The notes under the pieces: model-generated
Databases searched by the model: none
What the model was told of the DNA's origin: nothing
The model's input: the letters and a program-made list of their open reading frames with translations, nothing else
Position numbers and translations under genes: made by a program
Shown: in pieces, positions 1 to 13,600 of the stretch
Numbering within the stretch: position 1 is the stretch's first letter
Layout: every line of letters begins with the position of its first letter
Source of the DNA: Clytia hemisphaerica
Taxonomy: Eukaryota > Cnidaria > Hydrozoa > Leptothecata > Clytiidae
DNA: 64,000 bases
Reading direction: 5' to 3'
NCBI GenBank assembly: GCA_902728285.1
Contig: CACVBU010000614.1
Location: 1,129,098-1,193,097 of the forward strand

Positions 1-189
1 CACAATCAGTGAATTTGGCAACAGAACCATAAAATGCCACTTTTAGAGCATTTTTAACTGTAAATTGCTGTAAAATCCTAAGAATACCGTATAAGAATTT
101 TCAGGATGAAAAGATTAAGAATATCCATGAATAATGGCAAAACAGTATTTTGATAAAAATGGCGTGTATTTATGCCGTATCGAAACCTA

Positions 190-490
190 AACAGACCCGC
201 TGGAACCCCAGTCTCAAGACCCAAGGTGGGACCCCAGCCCCACTGGAAAATTTGGCAAAAATTTCGTCCATGGTGGGAAAAAAACCTACAATTTCAACAC
301 CACTGAGAAATTGACTTTAATTTTATCCCCATTCGAAATCAAATGTGAAACAGTGCACTCCTATAACATTCTCACTGGATATTTTAAAGCTTGGAACAAA
401 AGGATTTATATCCCCATTGGGATTTCGATAGAAATTTGTATCCCCACTGTATGGAAAAAAGCTCCACCAGAGCTGAGACAGGAATATCTT
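190..490. mobile_element. MITE, CACCCCTGT/CCCACTGGAA family, degraded copy
   Basis: It contains the family landmarks: ACCCGCTGGAACCCC, a CCCCACTGGAAAATTTGGC block, TTTTATCCCCATTCGAA, and the far end GAGCTGAGACAGG. The terminal inverted repeats are eroded. The 90-residue open frame at 311-583 runs through it and is not a gene. Confidence 0.6.
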
Positions 491-956
491 AACGAACCGC
501 TTCGGAAGAAGCGGGAAATACGATTAGATAAACCCTGGTTTGTGGCACCAATGGGCCATTGTTCCATAGTTTTGATGACTTAGGTACTATCAACTTGTTT
601 ATAACTTCGAAGAAGTTTGTTTTTTGAAATTCTCTGAATTCCTTAATTTTGATGTAAAATAAAATTCCTTCCTCAACGGGTTGCTGGACTACTGTATTTA
701 AAGCTGACTATGTTGTTTTCCTTATGCTAAAGATTTTTATTGATTAACCGGGTAGAACGCCTCTTCGTCTGAAGTTACATTTGTGCTGCCTTAAGTAAAC
801 AAAACTGAAACAAAATTACGTAAAAATTAATGTGTGCATACAGTTCACCAGATTAAACATTAAGTTGGGAAAAAACATCTCTTCCACAGAAAACCCAGCA
901 TTTCTGTTATGTTTGCGTTTACAGAGGTTACTCGACACACTAAGAAAATGGAAATA

Positions 957-1056
957 CAGTTGACTCTCTCTAATTCGATCTTCAAGGGACCACGAATTTT
1001 CTTCGAATTAGAGAGAGATTCTAATAGAGGAGGTTCGAATTAGAGAGAGTTGACTG
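957..1056. mobile_element. TA-flanked hairpin MITE, CAGTTGACTCTC family (pogo/Tc1-mariner type)
   Basis: The termini CAGTTGACTCTCTCTAATTC and its inverse (ending GAGAGAGTTGACTG) are flanked by TA on both sides (955-956 and 1057-1058). A TA duplication is the signature of Tc1/mariner-pogo elements. Related copies lie at 19943-20050, 25584-25740, 28553-28730, about 42690-42862 and about 52230-52396, with a fragment near 11935-11958. Confidence 0.75.
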
Positions 1057-3150
1057 TACATCTACCTGTCATCTTCTCATAGGGCTAAGCTCGAGTTTCA
1101 GTGTACAATGTTTCCCCGTTTAACTTAAATGCTTGGACACACTGATTGATTGTACCAAACTTTTCTCTTCGCTGAAAGATAAACGTCCGTGTGCGGGGTT
1201 GTGCGGGCAAAATTAATCGTATATCTGGCATATTTATACACCCCTGTTTCACATACCAGTTGGAACCCCACCCCACCGGAAAATCGACTCTAATTCCACC
1301 TCCTTTTGCATTTCCACTGGAAATTTTGAGATGGGGGAACAACAGATTTCCCTATTGGAATTTCGATAGAAATCCTCATCTGGGATTCATCACCACTTTG
1401 AAAATATGTTTCACTAAGGCTGTGAGAAAAGGGATGTTTTGTATTTTATTCTAGCAGAGGGGACAAATTAGGAACATTTTCAGGCTTTGTGGACTCAAAA
1501 ATACCCTATCTTTTAGGAATATGGTCAAAATTATTCACACAATAGTCAAAATAAGAACATGTTAAGAATATTTTTAGGCTTAAATCTCAAAAAGTTAAGA
1601 ACATCTAAAGGCTTCAAAAATTTTGGATGTTCTTATAAAAAAACATACTTAATATAATAAAATATACTTGTCACCTCAGCATCGAACGATGTGATTGAAT
1701 CATTAATGTGGTCTGATGCAAGTTTATTTATAACTGGCATTAAAAACCTTTAAAGCTTATTGAGGATTTTAACTTTTTGATTTTTAAGAATGTTCTTGGA
1801 ATGTTCTTACTTCAAGTCTTTCTGAGAACAATGGTGTAACTTAATACAAATCACATTTTCATGGTTGCTATGTATATAGATTTTTCCTGATTTAATACGT
1901 GTTCTAGGGAGTCTGCTAAAGTGATTGAATGTCCCTACAATACCTTATTATTATTATTTGTTCTTATAGAAAAACCTGACAACAAGGGAACTTTCCCTTT
2001 AAGTACATATTAGATCCCTTATTATTTTCTCTTCACACGTTTTTTATAAGAAAGTATACAAGAGATTTAAGAACATATTATTAAGGCAAAAATTACATTA
2101 AAATACGTTCACAAGGCTTGAAATAAAAGAATTTAAGAACATTTTAGGCTTAAAACTCAAAGAGTTAAAGAATACCGAATACCCAAGAACTTTAAAAATA
2201 TTTGACGTTCATATAAAAAAATGTGTAGATTAGCTGGAACAAAACGTTCATCTACCGTTACTCTAACGTACAAATCCAACTTCCCAGGGTACTTCCCTTC
2301 GCTAATGATTGACATCAAGTTATTTTCCAAAGATCTATGACATAAATACACAAATTGTCTTTGTATAGAGGAGGTTTGCATTGCAAATGTATATGTATCC
2401 TGTATATATCATTATCTCTGTAGGTTCGATTCATTTGCATTTTGTAATGGTTCTGCTTAGTTATCCTTTATCTCCAAGGTGATTCTGATTGATCAATATA
2501 TAGAGTCGGTATTTTACGCGTGGATAGCCCAGTATTTAAGGACTTTTAGGCAGTCTTTCGATTGTTTTCGCGGGGTCCACGCAGGCCGACTCGGCTATCT
2601 TAGAACTGAACTGAATATTGGAAGGAGTGGAATTGAAACTGCAAATCCCTGATTTGGGACGCTGATGCCCTATGGGCCACTTGGCCAGTGCTCTTTAAAA
2701 TTTTCGATTACTCCGCGCATGGCACATATTCACTTTAAAGGCTCGAGCTATAACAGAGTCTGCCCAAGTTGGTGGACCGTTTTGAGCTTTTTCATTCTGA
2801 TTTGGGACGAATACTTGATGAGCTTCATCGGCATGATTGGCTAATTAATCAAAACAATCGCGCCAAAATAGACAATTATAAACATGAACATTAGAACCCA
2901 GCTTCTTTCGCTTTTTTTTTCAATCAAAAGGCAACATTTTTTTAAATGTTTTGGTTGAACAACTATGTAGGTCAGATTATGAAATTCGCCACATCCCTTT
3001 AAGCAGTGCTTAGCGTGTGCAAAGTTATCACCTAGTTATTTCAAATAGGTAAGTAATACAAAAAGTGGTGATATCTGGTGGACCACAATCATGGAAAAAA
3101 ATTATGAGAAAGAAGCAAATTCAAAGCTATTTCCCTCCCTTCCCCCATTT

Positions 3151-3439
3151 GACACCCCTGTCTCACAGCCCCACTGGAACTTTTTTCTTCAGTGGGGATA
3201 AAAATTCCCTGAAATCCCGATGGAGATAGAAATTCTTTTGTTTCAAGGTTAAAAAATACATTAGGGATGGTTTTGGAGTACAATTTTTAAACATTGAATT
3301 TCGAATGGGGATGAAATCAATCAAAGTCATTTTCCTAGTGGGGCTAAAATACAAGTGTATTTTCCCACCGGGGGCGAAATTTTTGCCAAATTTTCCAGTG
3401 GGGCTAGGGTCCCAGTTGGTCTGTGACACAGGGGTGTCA
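3151..3439. mobile_element. MITE, CACCCCTGT family, complete copy
   Basis: The 289-bp element has terminal inverted repeats GACACCCCTGT and ACAGGGGTGTC. The interior carries the usual CCACTGGAA, AGTGGGGATAAAAATTCC and GGGGATGAAAT blocks in reverse order relative to the copy at 190. It is non-coding; the short minus-strand frames at 3089-3453 are translations of the element. Confidence 0.8.
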
Positions 3440-3675
3440 TTTGTAATGTTCAATTAACGGTGGGATAGCCGTGCAGACTGAACATGAGGACAGGGTTATT
3501 TTTTTCTAAATTTCTGAGGTAACTTCCAGTGTTTTTCTCAAACAATACATTGTTCCTTTCCCCCATTTAATGAAATTGTTCTGAAAAAGTGCCTAAACTT
3601 TCATTTTCTAAGGGGTTTTTGGGAAAATCACCCCAAAATCACTTAATATTGACCCCCTCCATTTTAAGGATTTTC

Positions 3676-4397
3676 TCGGGTGAGTTAGGGCGTGTCTAGA
3701 TTTTTAAAAATCACAAATCCCGAATCCGCGACCAATAGCACCCATTCTCAGGGATTCACTTATGGATTTTTAGATGACCTATACCTGAAGGTTTCAGGAC
3801 CCGGTTGTTACGTAATTAAATATTAACCTAAAAATTAATTATTAAAGAAAATGTGAATTATGACGTCATCAAATTATGACGTCATAAATCGTAAATTAGC
3901 TCTAACTCTTTAAGTACATGTCGAATCTTTCTCAAATTTAGACCAAAGATGCATCTTAATGGTGCCAAACTTTTCAATGAAAAATATTTTCAAAATTTTG
4001 ATGACGTCAGCAAAAAATGCAAAAAATCGAAAAATGCAATTTTTTGCTGACGTCATCAAACTTTTCCAAATTTTTTTTTTCAAAAAGTTTCATCTCAGTT
4101 AGATGCATCTTTGGTGTAAATTTGGGAAAGATTGGACATGTATTTTTAATATTATAGCGATTATACGATTCATGACGTCACCAAATTCGATCAAATTATG
4201 ACGTCATGATTACAATTTCTTTAATAATTAATTTTTAGGTTAACATTTAATTACGTAACAACCGGGTCCTGAAACCTTAAGGTATAGAGGTAATTTAGAG
4301 CCCTAAGTGGATCTCTGAATCTGGCTGCTATTGGTAGCGAAAACTTAGGGTAAACTGTTAGGTTTCTGAGACTTGCCCTAAGTCACTCGAGTTCTCC
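3676..4397. mobile_element. 720-bp foldback element
   Basis: The two halves are imperfect inverted copies. GGTTTCAGGACCCGGTTGTT near 3795 pairs with AACAACCGGGTCCTGAAACC near 4257, and ATTAATTATTAAAGAAA pairs with TTTCTTTAATAATTAAT. The centre near 4000-4060 has paired TGACGTCA sites around an AAAAATGCAAAAAATCG stretch. No coding potential is visible. It looks like a non-autonomous foldback transposon; I could not define a target-site duplication. Confidence 0.75.
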
Positions 4398-6076
4398 CCC
4401 AGAATACCAACCCCCCTGTTTATTCCACAAACCCCTACAATAATTACAATAACACAAAAGTGTACAGACGGTATAACGAGGCAGGGTGGTACTACTCAAC
4501 AACTCAGTCTTTTCTTGACATTTAACACTCTGATCCCCTATAATTTTTTGTGGTGTGCAAATCTTTAAAATAAGGTCCTAAACTAACACGACGGTAATAA
4601 TGTTGATTCGGTCCTGTAGCTGTTAAATTGAGACCCGAGGACCATTGGGTCGAACTCAAAAATCGGATGAGCGGAATCCCTATTTTGTAATTCGAGAGAT
4701 CTAGACACTTCTCGTTACCTTACATCAATGATCTGTTATAAAAAATGCAGCTAAGCAAAAAAGGGACTAGTCCCTTTTCGTGCAGCCCTTTCGGAGTTTC
4801 TGTATAAGCCTAGCCTCTATTTTTAAGAAGTTTCCGTTAATTGTTAAAGACTTTGAAGCTTTTCTTTCAAATAAAATAGAGGTATTCTCTTTAGAAACCA
4901 AAACGTCATTCTAAGCTTTTAAGGAATTCGTGGAGTGGAGTTTTGCAATAAATAAAATCGTGTCATTTCAAACACAAGCTATATGCTTTACCATAGCAAT
5001 CGAAACAAAACTTAGGCACTTAGAATGCGTATTTTTATATAAATCTATGTACTAGAAACAAAAAAGAGGGGTCTTGCATTTATTTCATTTCTCACGATTA
5101 CTGTACACATAGTGCGTAAGCACGGAACTCTGAGTGATGTACTTTTTAGTTTTTTAATGGAAGATAACTTTTAAAATATTGGTATCTCATTATTATAATG
5201 ACTTGACTCTCCAGTAGAGAGATTGAAAGGTCAAAAAAGTATTCTGTCATATTTCATCATCCAATCTCTAAATATAAATCTATTCCTTCTCTCTTTCTCT
5301 TTCTCCTGGAAAACTGTGTCAAGACCTTATAAGAACAAAGAAATAGCCAAGTAAGACCTTGACTTTATAAAGAGCTCTTAACTAACATAACTTTTAATTA
5401 GTACAAACACAGAAAAAAGCGCCTGAAATCCTTTTTAAATCTATCGATTTTTCATTAACGTTATATTTTTAACACATGGACACCACAGAAAGATACCAAA
5501 TCTGTCATAATCTTTCTTATAAGAAATAGCACCTTATAAAAAACCTTTCAAAGAAAAAAGAGGGGAATTCCCAGAAAAATACGAAATCAATTCTCTAAAG
5601 TTTCATAGACAACAATCCTTTGCAAATCAATTTAATGATGTTTATATATAGATGTGCACGCAAGAGAGTTTAGTTAAATTACTGGACCTCAGAGAGGAAA
5701 GTTGTTTTTTGGTTTTGGAAAAGAGATGTATTTTCAATTTTGGTTCATTGTTCATTTGATAGTTGGAGACTGGGAAATTCTGCATGAACTGCAAATTACA
5801 TTCTAAACAGAGTTTTGTGCATTTATAGATTTCTTCCCAATTACTTTCACTAACTATCGCGGTTTTTGGAAAGTTTATGCCAACCAAGCATTTTTTTTCA
5901 ATTATACATCTTTCGGAAAATGTTTATGGTTTAAATATTGCTTATTCGGCGCCAATAAAGAGATGTGTTAGAGGATATTTTAGCTCCTTACTTTTACACC
6001 AGAGCAGAATACATACCAAGTGGATTTAAATCGAAATTTTTCACTTGAATTATCGATTCAAGTTGGTCGTATCCGA

Positions 6077-6403
6077 TCTGGGTTTGCGGACTGACGGTAT
6101 GTGCGGGCCAAAAATTGGCTTTTAAAATTGCACCCTTACAGTGCAGCAAAAATCAGTGAAAATCATACCCTTAGAGTGCATTTTCCCCCAAATTTTCGAT
6201 CCCTTTCGTGCAAAAAATGGTCAAAATTCTAGCATTTTTGGTCAAAATATCTAGATTTTTCAAGAATTTTCTGAAATTTCTACCCTTACAGTGCATCTCT
6301 AGTTTTTCCGACCCTTACAGTGCATTTGAGGTGCCTTGAAAAAGACACCCTTAGTGCCCGCACATACCCGTCGGTCCTTTTGCCCAGCTGCCCCCCCCGG
6401 GGA
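6077..6403. mobile_element. CCCGGGG-type element, left end lost
   Basis: It begins CTGGGTTTGCGGACTGACGG and ends GTCGGTCCTTTTGCCCAGC followed by a run of C and G. The element at 63507-63700 has the same two ends, with a much shorter interior and an intact G-run on the left. The interior here repeats CCCTTACAGTGCA four times. Confidence 0.6.
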
Positions 6404-6940
6404 TTGACATCAAATCGATGATTCGATTAATTCGATTGAACTAATTCGATCCATAAAGACATTTTTATGTTAAGTGTTTTCCCATTTCTTGTTGTATCTT
6501 TACAGAAAAGGTATCTTACATTTTTTGGTGTTTTCTGTTTATGACGTAGCTTTTCTGCGGGAAAATTCTCGAAATTCCATCTTTGTATTTATGTTTAACT
6601 TAGATCACTATATCGAAATGAGTTAGCAGTAGTAAAAGTAGCTTGACAGGAGATAGATTTTGCAGGACTTAATTTAGTTCGAGTTTTTTGAAGTTTTTTT
6701 TTTTAGCAATATTACACCTACTTACTTTCAAGGTTCTCTTTTGGACCTTTCCTGGTAATATTTTTCATAGAAAAGTCGTTGGATACCTTAAATTGGGAAT
6801 AGCACTGGAAAAATAGAAAAAATGCTGATTCCCATTCGCACATTGATGAAAGTACGAAGGGATTTAGATCGGAAAAAAACAATAAGCCCCCCTCTATAAC
6901 TTTTAACCAGCCATTGCAGTACCCAGTTCATCAATCTCTG

Positions 6941-7280
6941 CAATCAGTGACAAAATACTTGGTACGAAAGGGAAATTCACCGGGAAGTTTTGAAACCACA
7001 ATCGATTTGTAAGTGCTCTAAAGTAGGTTCGAAGGGTAGAGTTTTAACTCTGAGTTTTAACGCTAGACTTAAGACTAGACTTTAGGATCTGAGGATCCAA
7101 AAGTTCAAAAATAGTCCAGTAGGCTTGAAATATAGCCTAGAAACCAATAAATCCCTTCCAGATCGAAATAATCGATGAAATCAAGTTGAAGGCCTGAAAT
7201 ATTGACATTCTCGATCGAACTTCAATTTTCGAAAAATGGTAAATTAGCCAAAAATGCCAATATGTTATGGCACTGATTGT
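6941..7280. repeat. Dispersed ~330-bp repeat (TTTTAACTCTGAG family), copy 1
   Basis: It holds the family blocks CACAATCGATTTGTAAGTGC, GGTAGAGTTTTAACTCTGAG, GGATCTGAGGATCCAAAAG and ATATAGCCT. Other copies are at about 20376-20645 and 38760-39088 (inverted) and 29553-29894, 45222-45684 and 60894-61120 (direct). Ends resemble inverted AATCAAGGTCATAAT / ATTATGACCTTAATT in the best copy. Confidence 0.7.
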
Positions 7281-7694
7281 AGCTCTGTTTCTCCATCCGT
7301 TTCAAAATAATATCAAGACATGTGCGTTTTCTCGAGCGCTTCGGAACACTAGGACTCCAGAGTAACATCTACGCATGCAGACATTTAAGACGCTTGTAAC
7401 GGACAGCGTTAGGGATTTGGAAAGATGAAAAACTCTTTTTCCTATTCTCCGAGTATACCTTCTATATCCCACTACACTTTACCACACTATGCAAACTAGA
7501 ATCCAGTCCCTTAGTTCACTTTGTATGATTTTGATAACGCTCTCGAAAGAGTCACGATTGTATCAAGTCTATTTGGAAAATCAAAAAATGGTGCAATAGT
7601 GGCTCTGGGTGATTGTGTACTTAATATATTTTAAACACTTGCTCTACTTTAGGTCAGATCTCTGATCTTCACCATGCATATTTTTTTCTTTTAG

Positions 7695-10600
7695 ACGTTG
7701 CAGTGAAAGGCTTGATAGCAGAAGATATCCGAGTGAAACTCCTTCAAATTGACAAGCAGTTTCTTGGTCAAGTCATACAAACATGTCATGGAGATATTGC
7801 GTACCATTTCACGCTCAATAACCAAAAGGTAATATTTTGAATTTTATTTTTTTGGAATTTCAAGCCCATTCAAGGTCAAATATTTTCATGTCTCGCGTAT
7901 GTTTCATTGTTCGGGAAATTTTGTCGCAAAAATACTTTAGTCGAGTAGAAAAATCGAGAAAAACTTTGTCGTTTTTGTGGGAATCATTTTTGTCACCCCA
8001 TTGAAGTTAACCAGACAAAATTTTTATCGGGAGATTATGCTGTCTCGTCACTTCTCTCCAGTTAATTTTCCCCTTCAGGCAAATTTCCAGGGTTTTGAGC
8101 TGCTACCGTTTTTATTTCAAAGATTGAGTTTGAATTCAGTTCGAAGAACAAAATTTTCGACCCAGGCTCTGTTTAATTAGTTGCGAACTATTAAAACACA
8201 AAGAATCCACCTCAGAATGGTTTTTTTTGTTAATATGGGGCTTAGGACATCAAATTGTTGTCATGATTCTCATGGCTCATGTACAAAAATTAGGATTGAG
8301 TTTCAAAATTCAAGCAAAGATTGAGTTTCTGCCACTGTTATCTGGTAGCAGAAAAGGCCTGGAAAGTTGCCTTCCCTTAAATGTAGTATCCGAACGGTTA
8401 CAGATAAAAACCTTTGGTCTCTTGAACTTAAAACGTCTAAGGAAAATTTTTACTCTAATCCTCTAATTTCTTATAAAAAAACAACCTTGTGATTACTCCT
8501 GTCATCCCTTTTCTTCTCTGAAATACATTCCCGGCTGGCACACAACATCTTTTCATCGTTTATCTAACGTTCACGACGTCCATATAACGTTAGGTGAACG
8601 TTGAAACAACGTTATGTGCCAGCTGGGTTCTTTTATAAGAACTAGTAAATGTTGGCTCTGTTTCTTACTTTACCTAATGTTTTCGTAATTTTCAGTAGAT
8701 TTTCAGGGTTAATGTTGTAAAAATTTTATGAATGCAGTGACAATTGTCTGTACTTAAATTTGAACTAAAGAGCCATTAGTGGGCATTAACTTCTTAGAGT
8801 TACTCTGAGTTATTTTTTGAAATATACTAGTAAGGCATTTAAATTGTTTTCAAATCTTTAAATGTTCTCATAAAAAATTTGCTAAAAATTTGCGACAAAT
8901 TTTATCCAACTACGTTATTTTTTTGTAGGAGGAATTCCAGGAAGGTGAGGTTATTGGATTTTTCGGTCAAGACAGCAAGCAAACAGTAGAAAAGCTGACG
9001 TCAGCAAATTGCAAAGATGTCAAGCTACAAGGGGTGGTTACTCGATCGCAATACTTTGAAGGGATGAAACCGCGAAATGCAGATAGTAAGTAGGATGAAA
9101 TTTCCCTCGTTTTTAATAGGTCTCAGATCCTTAAATGGGATTTTAATCTCTTAGATAAGGAGAGACCGATTTGATTAGTTGTTGACCCAACCGACCCTAA
9201 AATTCCAAACATCGAAATAAAAATTTAATTTATTTTGATAGTACATTTTTATTTTCATTGCTTTGCAGACTGCCAAATTTTCAAAGTTCTACTTTTATTT
9301 TTATATTTTCGCCGACTGACCGACCACGTAGCTTGGCCCAGGGTGAATAATTTTTTCAATCAAGTATATTTAGCTATAGATTGCTGTGCTCTTAGGCTAC
9401 GTCATACCGTCCTTCGTTTTTAGCTTAAAACGGTCTATTGTGTTGACTCGATTGCTGTTCGATCAATTTTACCCACGAGTAAGGGAAAATTATTATGACC
9501 AGGTTAGCTTCGAGAAGGACTTGAGCTTTTCTAAGAAAGGTACTGTGGGTAGTTAATCTCATTTGAGATGTTAAGAAATTTTAGAAATGTTGGAATAAGA
9601 CTCATTTTAAAATCTGATATCGTGCCAAATTTATGTAAAAGATGTGTGGGTGTTGCTTTTTATTGGTATTTTGAGAAAACTGCAAATTTTTAGATTTTAT
9701 CTTTCATTTCAAGTATTAGCCCACACAATTTATTTCTTTTTCGTATTTTATTGACTATTGACAGAAAATCCAACTCCTTTTTATGGCGTAGGTTTTACAC
9801 CCACATCCCTACACTTTAACTAGTAACACTTTCTTTTGTTTCATACAACCCCTTCTCTTAAAACGAAACCCCTAAAAATGACATTCAGTAAATATATTGC
9901 AGACTTTCGATTGTTTTTGTTACTGATTTTACCGCGACGTGTTTTTAATATATTAGAAAGAAACACCCACACTTATCAGTTTAATTTTAAAGGGATAATC
10001 AGATGTTTTGAGATAGTTGGCCTGCAGAAAGATTATGTGGACTTGAGTAAAACCTCCAAGTATGTTTGGGTAACTATTTTCCAACTTTTCAAATTTCTGA
10101 AAATAGGTTCTCACACGGTTCTCATGTTGAAATTCTATTTTTTTCTTACTAGGGCTTGTAATTTAAATGTCTCAACTTTGGAAAATCTTTAGGCAAAAAT
10201 ATTTTGAGGTTTTGCTCAGGACAATAGAAAGATTCACATGCCAAATATCTCAAACCATCTGATTATCCCTTTAACCTTGGTATTGCTACGACATCTTTTT
10301 TTTATCTAAACTGAAAACAATAAGTATTTGAATATATTTTCGCGAGGAGGTCTGGTGCTTAGACCCTTTAAAAACTTGACATATAATAGAAAAATATTCA
10401 ATGGCTATCGCCAAAAGAATTGCGAGTAGGGAATTTCGAAGAGACCAATTGGATCGACTGATCTTTTCAATTAAGGTGTTTTTTTCCCCAGAACTGAGGA
10501 GATGAAGTAACCTCTCTAACACATTTCCAATCCACTCAGAGTTTTCTTTTCAGTGATCTAACTTAGAGGTTTTATTTTTACACAAGTGTTCCCATTTCAT

Positions 10601-13600
10601 ATCAGACACATATTTCATGTCGGGACAGTGTCTGCCTATTGTTATATTATGCTGAAATAAGCAAAACAATGTTTTTCTTTTCCTCTCTCTGGCCAATCTT
10701 GCTCCACATCCGTGTCAATCTAACGTGAAAAAGCTTGCGAATTGAAATTGATGAGTAAGCAAACGATATCACTCTTATTTAAAAACAAAACCTTTAACGG
10801 AAGTAAGGATCTTTTGAATTCATGAAAACCTATCAATATTTATCTTACATACAGCCTCAACAGAAACAATATGTTTGATGGGTGTGGTTCCAGTCAAAGT
10901 GATTGGTAAAGTTCAACCACGTGATGCTCTTTACTCGTGCCCAGACCACCCTGGTGTCGCAATCAGCCAATCAGAGTTGAGTAAAGACGATACAGAGAAA
11001 TCGAAGTATGCTTTTGTCGGAATGGCTTTTGAAGGGAAACCTTTAAATGATTCTAAAACTGTAAGTCATTTTGAATATTGGAATTTTTTGAGATGTAAAC
11101 TTCGATCAGAGAGTATTTATACTTTCGGACCAATATTGGGCTTAAAATTAGGCTTTTGAAGAAATACTGTATGTATGTATGTATGTTTGACCTTACAGTC
11201 CATTTTGGTATTAAATCTTGGAGGAAAAAAGCTCCCAAAAAACCGAAGGCAATTCCCTCAATAACGCAGATACATATATTACAAATTACAAATAATTTTC
11301 TACCTTGAATAATTATGGGCGACAACCCTTTGCTGTCTTGGATGGGTGATCAAGGTTAGCCGATCGGCTATCTTAACTATGACGGCAACCTTTTAGGAAT
11401 AAATGTTCCTGACTCAATACAATGCCTTAGATTTTAGAAAAACCTTTTTACCTTAGATTTGTTTTGTGATGACAATTATATCGATGAACCAATCGATAAC
11501 TCAGCGAATGTTCAACGAACGATTGGAATCGATGAATGCACAATATCATCAACGAATCGAACACGTTAAGAAAAGTGGGAAAAACTTCCGAAAAAGTAAG
11601 TTTATGGTTTCCAAATACTTTTTATTCTAAACTAGAAAAAGCTCGCAAAGTTTTACTTTGAGCTTCAGTGGGATCCTATAAATAAGTAGAATTAATTATA
11701 GTTAGAAGGTGTAATGATTCGCCGAACATTTTCTTGTTTGCCTACACTGAACGCTTGACCTAGAGCTAGTTCCAGTCTTTTTAGGTAAATTCCCCGTGTG
11801 TGAGTCAGAAGTTTAAAGGAATGTTAAGAGTGTTTTTTTGTGGTTTTTGGTTTTGCATCCTAGAACTATTTGCGTGATTGTGGATTTCATAACAATTCAT
11901 AATACCCTCACTACACATATTTTAAAACAATTATCTGAATTAGAGAGAGTCAACTGTGAAGGTGGATTACAAGCCTCAAGGATATGTCATGCGATGAAAA
12001 TTATGCTGTTCTATTAATTTATATACAATACAACGTCCTGCCTTCAGAACTCTGATCTATTTTTGAAAACCTTTAAAAACAGTTTCTAAGAATAAGAAAA
12101 AAAACCATACCGAGAACTCAATGGCAAACGCGAGACTAATGATTTCTATAAAGATATTTGCAACCTTGACGGAGAGTGTTTTCATTAATCATAATATTCC
12201 TTTTATGGGAATCGGCACTTCTCCTTCCTCTCTTTTTTTGGACTTCTTGAGGTTACTAATGCGAATGGTTTTTCATGGTATGTTTTCAAATTTTGACAAT
12301 GACATTGGGAAATTTTTATCTGAACGATTTTAGTCGGAAAGGACTCTTTAGGTTTTCCTTTTTATAATTACATCTTAAATATATGCAATCTACGTCGTCC
12401 CTTACATATAATAGAATAATACAGGGTAATCTTGTTTTCATAAACATGCCAGGCTTGATTTTAATAATCCGTTATGTTTTTAAGCTGTAATAAAGCCTGG
12501 CCTTTTATGCTTTTAAGATTTTATTTTGACTTGAAATCCTATGTAAGGGCTTAAGTTGATCAATTTAATTCTCTTGGCTCAATCATGAGCATATCAGATG
12601 ACTTTTTTTGCTGACAAATATGATTTTCGACCTTTTTTGTTTATACTTGGAGCGACTTGGAGTTAGCTTTAAATTCATAGTCCAGCCAGTACAAGCGTAT
12701 TTAGACTTATTTCACTTTTTGACATGGAGAGAAGAAGCTTTTAGTAGAAATTACTTGCATCCGTCCATATGTTTTAATGAAATAATTTTTGCTAAAACAG
12801 AACTTTTGATTGCTTTCTCGATATCAAAAATCGAAAGAATACACGTTCTTTATAAGAACTATCAAATTATTTATTCGTGATTTTACAGGCTTAAATGTTC
12901 TGGATATTTTTTTAATATGCTTACTTTAAAATAAATTAAAGTTATGATCTAAGATTTTTCCAAATTTGTCATGTCACGAGATGCGAGGTTGATTTCTCCG
13001 AAAATGTTCCAAGCGCTGTACCTCATCGGAAAATTTCTGCGAAACATCGATTTTTGGTCTTGAAAAGGTCATTTCTTGGCATCGGAAGGTGGAAACTTGA
13101 CAGATAACCTCATTTCCTTGATCTACTTTTCGCACTGAATGCATTGGTAGCATCGAATCTTTAATTTCAGTCTTTGAAAAGAATCGCTTGCAAAGGGTCC
13201 CTGATAAATTCTGACGGTCTATCGATTTACTTGAAAAATGCAAAGGAAAACCGAGAGGCAAATTGTAGGTGTAGCACCTTGTTAGTTGCAAAAACTTGTC
13301 CAGATCTAAGGAATGGCCCTACAAAAACCTGTTTTAAGGTCTCTTTGCCTAGTAGGGTTCTTTTGTGACATTTTCTGACTTTAAAATTATATAAATTATA
13401 CTTCTCCCATTTCTTTGCAAGCCTGATAGCCTTTTTGTGGATATTCATTCTAGATAATGTGTGATTTGTCCTTTTGTTTTGTGGGTTTTGTTTTGTGGGT
13501 TTCCATTTGAATAGTTGAAGGCTTCATATTTCTAGACTATTATATATATCCTTTCATAGGATGTCTCTGTATCTCAATCTTGGTGACATTGATTCTACTA

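Larger units (their letters stand above)
1..7694. other. Upstream region without a supported gene; repeats only
   Basis: I see no exon of the tandem family here on either strand: no PPDF segment, no VHN-type beta strand and no Q-rich first exon. Recognisable content is a MITE of the CACCCCTGT family (about 190-490, a fragment at 1240-1400, and a full copy at 3151-3439), a pogo-like hairpin (957-1056), scattered pieces of the AAGAACATGTTAAG repeat (1490-2230), a 720-bp foldback (3676-4397), a CCCGGGG-type element (6077-6403) and one copy of the 330-bp dispersed repeat (6941-7280). The short open frames are intergenic noise or lie in repeats. The missing 5' exons of gene A must lie left of the window, be too diverged to see, or be absent. 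Confidence 0.6.

Noticed and set aside
9836..10192. 118-residue open frame in gene A intron
   Set aside because: It overlaps an inverted-repeat MITE, is AT-biased and F/L-rich with no domain, and has no counterpart in the other genes.
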